Assembly (NCBI GenBank): GCA_945873015.1
Contig: CAMCBY010000141.1
Coordinates: 1 to 8,783, forward strand
Source of the DNA: Klebsiella pneumoniae
GTDB taxonomy: Bacteria; Pseudomonadota; Gammaproteobacteria; Ga0077536
Length of the DNA: 8,783 nucleotides
Direction of reading: 5' to 3'
Positions 6,429 through 8,783 of this stretch are shown here, in pieces (position 1 is the stretch's first letter; each line of letters opens with the position of its first letter). The notes under the pieces were generated by a model. It was not told the DNA's origin. It was given only the letters and a program-made list of their open reading frames with translations, and searched no databases. The position numbers and the translations under genes are program-made.

Positions 6429-6620
6429 GTGCTACATGTGCACGGTGTCGATTGCCATGACAAACCTGTATGCCAGGTTAAGCTCGAGCGTGGCCGTGGC
6501 TTGAAGCGGTTTGCAATCGACTTTTGCTTGGCGCTGAGGTCGGCATGGAGGCCCGTGCTCCGGCGCACCATTGGGGACGCGAGCTGCAGAAGCCCCGGTC
6601 ACTGGCGGCCTACCAGGTCT
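6429..6620 (+). pseudogene. IS110-family transposase remnant, frameshifted
   Basis: Only the start of the transposase survives, roughly the first 70 residues, and it lacks the true N-terminus with the first catalytic Asp (GIDLAK-type motif). The first frame reads VLHVHGVDCHDKPVCQVKLERG up to about 6530, the typical IS110/IS1111 N-terminal pattern. The match then jumps frame to GMEARAPAHHWGRELQ (6542-6589, containing the Glu of the DEDD RuvC-like site), and returns to the first frame for SPGHWRPTRSV (about 6588-6620). Two compensating frameshifts and the loss of the C-terminal Ser domain make it non-functional. It runs into the end of tupC on the other strand. Confidence 0.7.
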
Positions 6621-7614
6621 GTACTGCGCTGGTTTTAAAGCTCACCCAGACCGTGTCGCCGATCGCCAGCGGGGTATCGCGCAGGGTGGCATGACTGACC
6701 ATGGCTTGGACGTGTTCGGCGGCGTCGACGGTGACCAGCACACCGCCACCCCGTTCAGCGAGAGCAATCACGCGTCCGGGAAAACAATTGCGCATGCTTG
6801 ATGCCAGGCGGGCCGGTGACAGCACCACGTTGGCTGGGTCGATCGCGACGCGCGTTGCGCTGCGCACCTGGTCGCCGACCTGGATACGCAGCCGGCCGGT
6901 GTCAAACACGTGGTGCGAGGCATCGAGGCGGCCGGTATAGACGTTGACCACGGCCGCGGGCCCCAATCTCCCATCGACGATGCCGATCACACGGCTCGCC
7001 AGCACTTGTGCACGTACTGGATCGTGACTACTGAATACCACGGTCGGCGCGCGCATCGCGCCGCACGCAGCGATGAAACTGGAGAATTCGTCAGAGACCT
7101 CTGCATCAAGATGGGTGAAAGGTTCATCGAAGATCAGAACCTCCGGCTCGAACACCAGCACCCGCGCCAAGGCGACTCTCTGCGCCTCGCCGCCCGACAA
7201 CTGCTGAGCATCGCGCCGCGCCAGGTGGGTGAGCCCGAGCCTGTCCAGCATGGCTTGGACCCTAGCGCTGCGCGCACTGCACGCCATGCCACGCAGGCGC
7301 AGGCCCATTTCCACGTTGGCATAGACTGTGCCGCGCAACAGGTAGGGGCTCTGGGGCAGCAGGCCGACCCGGCGGCGTAGCGCGACAAGCGCCTTGGCGG
7401 TGACCGGTGCGCCGCCGAAACGCACGTCGCCGCCGCTTGGTAGCGTCTGCAGGGCCAACATGCGCAGCAGGGTAGATTTACCCGCACCATTGCGTCCGAC
7501 GATGGCGGTGACGCTGCCTGCTTCGATTTTCAATTCGTCGATGCTGAGCACCGGCGGGCCGCCATAGCCGATCACAACCCGCTGCAATTCCCAGGCATAC
7601 GCCGCAGTGTTCAT
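6610..7614 (-). CDS. tupC: Tungstate ABC transporter, ATP-binding subunit
   Basis: This encodes a 334-residue ATPase that powers the TupABC oxyanion importer on the cytoplasmic face of the inner membrane. The nucleotide-binding motifs are complete: Walker A GRNGAGKST (40-48), Q-loop Gln88, signature LSGGE (139-143), Walker B VLIFDEP (159-165) and H-loop His197. Residues about 272-331 form a Mop/TOBE-type oxyanion-binding domain (RNCFPGRVIAL, then GDTVWVSF), typical of molybdate/tungstate ATPases and thought to sense cytoplasmic oxyanion. The ATG at 7614 overlaps the tupB stop as ATGA, so the two are translationally coupled. The C-terminus (TSAVQTW) ends exactly where the IS110 remnant begins, so the last residues may have been altered by that insertion. 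Tungstate rather than molybdate is inferred from the tupA/tupB partners. Confidence 0.9.
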   Translation of the reverse strand: MNTAAYAWELQRVVIGYGGPPVLSIDELKIEAGSVTAIVGRNGAGKSTLLRMLALQTLPSGGDVRFGGAPVTAKALVALRRRVGLLPQSPYLLRGTVYANVEMGLRLRGMACSARSARVQAMLDRLGLTHLARRDAQQLSGGEAQRVALARVLVFEPEVLIFDEPFTHLDAEVSDEFSSFIAACGAMRAPTVVFSSHDPVRAQVLASRVIGIVDGRLGPAAVVNVYTGRLDASHHVFDTGRLRIQVGDQVRSATRVAIDPANVVLSPARLASSMRNCFPGRVIALAERGGGVLVTVDAAEHVQAMVSHATLRDTPLAIGDTVWVSFKTSAVQTW

Positions 7615-8303
7615 CGGCGTGCCCGTGCGAGCACGCCGAGGGCGCCGTTGACGAGCAGGGCGATGACCAGCAACAAGCCACCGAGCGCGAGCGCCAGTTC
7701 GAATTCCCCTTTGCTGGTTTCAAGCGCGATGGCCGTGGTCATGATGCGAGTGTAGCCAGCAATATTGCCGCCTAGCATCATGGCCACGCCCACTTCGCCT
7801 ATAGCTCGACCGAAGGCCATGACGATCGCCGACAAAATGGCGACGCGCGCCTCGCGCATGAACAGCCACGCTTGCTGGCTGATGCTCGCGCCTAGCAGAC
7901 GGCAGGTAAGCGTGAGTCGCGGATCGGTGGATTCGACGGCCGTGATTACCATGTTCCAGATGATAGGTAACACCAGCACGGCCTGGCCCAAAACCATGCC
8001 GCTGGGTGTAAACAGCAGACCGTATTCGCCCAGTGGTCCGCGCCGCGATAGCAAGCCATAGAGTAAGAGGCCGACCACCACGGTGGGCACCGCCATCAAG
8101 GCGTTCAGGCCATTGCGCACAATGGGACGCCCTGGGAAGCGCCATAACGCCGTGGCGATACCGAGCGGAATGCCCGGCACGGCCGCGATTGCGACCGCGC
8201 TCAAGGAGACCACCAGCGAGGTCGTGACGATGTGCCAGACCTCGGCGTCAAAACTGACGATGAGGCGCAGCGCGGCCAGCGCGGAATCCAGGAAGTAGTC
8301 CAT
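7611..8303 (-). CDS. tupB: Tungstate ABC transporter, permease subunit
   Basis: This encodes a 230-residue inner-membrane permease with about five hydrophobic spans (near 24-52, 66-88, 100-122, 153-178 and 203-226). The cytoplasmic EAA loop that docks on the ATPase is at 151-170 (EARVAILSAIVMAFGRAIGE). It is followed by VGVAMMLGGNIAGYTRIMTT, a stretch strongly conserved in TupB proteins. The length is normal for TupB. The ATG at 8303 gives a sensible N-terminus but has no good SD (only GGAG far upstream). It is 76 bp downstream of tupA and overlaps tupC by 4 nt, so the three genes form one minus-strand operon. Confidence 0.92.
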   Translation of the reverse strand: MDYFLDSALAALRLIVSFDAEVWHIVTTSLVVSLSAVAIAAVPGIPLGIATALWRFPGRPIVRNGLNALMAVPTVVVGLLLYGLLSRRGPLGEYGLLFTPSGMVLGQAVLVLPIIWNMVITAVESTDPRLTLTCRLLGASISQQAWLFMREARVAILSAIVMAFGRAIGEVGVAMMLGGNIAGYTRIMTTAIALETSKGEFELALALGGLLLVIALLVNGALGVLARARR

Positions 8304-8379
8304 CAGCGAATTAGTAACCCGCTCTCCGCGAAGCTTCGGATCAGCCGGCGCGCTTGGGCAAGCTTAGCGCTTGTGAAGA
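8304..8379 (-). other. tupA-tupB intercistronic spacer with inverted repeats
   Basis: This is a 76-bp spacer. GCCGGCGC at 8344-8351 is complementary to GCGCCGGC at 8387-8394 in the end of tupA, and CAAGC/GCTTG pairs locally near 8370. Such structure could trim or stabilise the mRNA and set the ratio of binding protein to permease. There is no T tract, so it is unlikely to be a full terminator. Confidence 0.35.
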
Positions 8380-8783
8380 CTAGGGTGCGCCGGCGTTGGG
8401 CACGAACAATTGTTCGTTCTCGATTTTAAACCCCGCGATCAAGGCCTGGCCCTCGGCGCTGACCAGGAAGTCGGCGTAGGCGTGAGCGAGGGCGCTCTGC
8501 ACGTGGGGATGACGCTGCGGATTGATAGCTATGACGTGGTAGGGATTGTGCAAACTTGGGTCGCCCTGGTGCAGGAGCTTCAATGCGAGTTTGTTGTGGT
8601 AGGCGATCCAGGTGCCGCGATCGGTCAAGGTATACGCCTGCTTGTCGGTACTCATCAACAGCACGGGGCCCATGGCCTGGCCCGTGGAAAAATACCATGG
8701 GCCGCTGGGCGTAACGCCGGCAGCCTGCCAGAGCGCGAGTTCCTTAACGTGAGTACCGGACTTATCGCCACGCGAGACAAAGG
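8380..8783 (-). CDS. tupA: Tungstate-binding periplasmic protein, C-terminal part (partial)
   Basis: The last 133 residues of a TupA-type substrate-binding protein are present; the signal peptide and first half lie past the right edge. The visible part begins FVSRGDKSGTHVKELALW, the conserved TupA segment whose Ser/Thr/Arg side chains hold the oxyanion. Then come GPWYFSTGQAMGPVL, AYTLTDRGTW and a GDPSLHNPYHVIAINP stretch, all typical of the family. The C-terminus (AEGQALIAGFKIENEQLF) is the usual final helix and strand. TupA binds tungstate very tightly in the periplasm and hands it to TupB. It is the first gene of the visible operon; its promoter would lie outside the window. Confidence 0.92.
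   Translation of the reverse strand, partial: FVSRGDKSGTHVKELALWQAAGVTPSGPWYFSTGQAMGPVLLMSTDKQAYTLTDRGTWIAYHNKLALKLLHQGDPSLHNPYHVIAINPQRHPHVQSALAHAYADFLVSAEGQALIAGFKIENEQLFVPNAGAP

Noticed and set aside
6371..6640. CTTTAAACC and GGTTTTAAAG as possible terminal inverted repeats around the IS110 remnant
   Set aside because: The match is imperfect and the right copy is tupC coding sequence; IS110 elements generally lack such terminal repeats.
1..8783. CRISPR array, riboswitch, toxin-antitoxin pair or retron
   Set aside because: No regularly spaced repeats, no recognised riboswitch core, no paired small toxin/antitoxin genes and no reverse transcriptase motif were seen on either strand.

Overview
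The window looks like a GC-rich gammaproteobacterial chromosome. The evidence is the coq7 and rplM-rpsI gene pair, a DegQ-type protease, a Gln tRNA with an encoded CCA end, and a TupABC tungstate importer. A Lysobacterales/Nevskiales-like host fits the gene content, but that is inference from neighbourhood and composition, not a proven placement.

Left part, 1-3713 (core chromosome). The end of a LysR-family regulator gene converges on a Do-family periplasmic serine protease gene (degQ-like, minus strand), with 3 bp between their stops. Upstream of the protease on the same strand lies coq7 (ubiquinone hydroxylase). coq7 diverges from the ribosomal protein operon rplM-rpsI, which has a consensus-like promoter. 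After rpsI come two GC-rich hairpins, then a small four-helix-bundle (S23/IVP-type) gene with a very good ribosome binding site.

Middle, 3771-6620 (accessory island). It starts at tRNA-Gln(CTG). About 590 bp follow without a recognisable gene. Next is a string of small, tightly overlapping reading frames: a 22-codon ORF with a strong Shine-Dalgarno, a 68-residue ORF that matches only the N-terminus of large SNF2-type helicases from defence-type islands, and a 157-residue ORF with the motif B, QG and HD motifs of a family A-like polymerase but no motif A. Then comes an intact small zinc-ribbon protein gene of a type often seen on mobile elements. The island ends in a frameshifted IS110-family transposase remnant. 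It reads as repeated insertion and deletion next to a tRNA gene, leaving scraps of defence, replication and transposon genes. No intact integrase and no copy of the tRNA 3' end were seen.

Right part, 6610-8783 (minus strand). The tungstate ABC importer genes read tupA (cut by the window edge), tupB, tupC. tupB and tupC overlap by 4 nt, and tupC ends exactly where the IS110 remnant lies. The importer would supply tungstate (or molybdate) for pterin cofactor enzymes that are not in this window.

The candidates most worth a second look are the overlapping helicase-fragment and polymerase-fragment cassette and the zinc-ribbon gene beside it. I do not see a complete, convincing new system.
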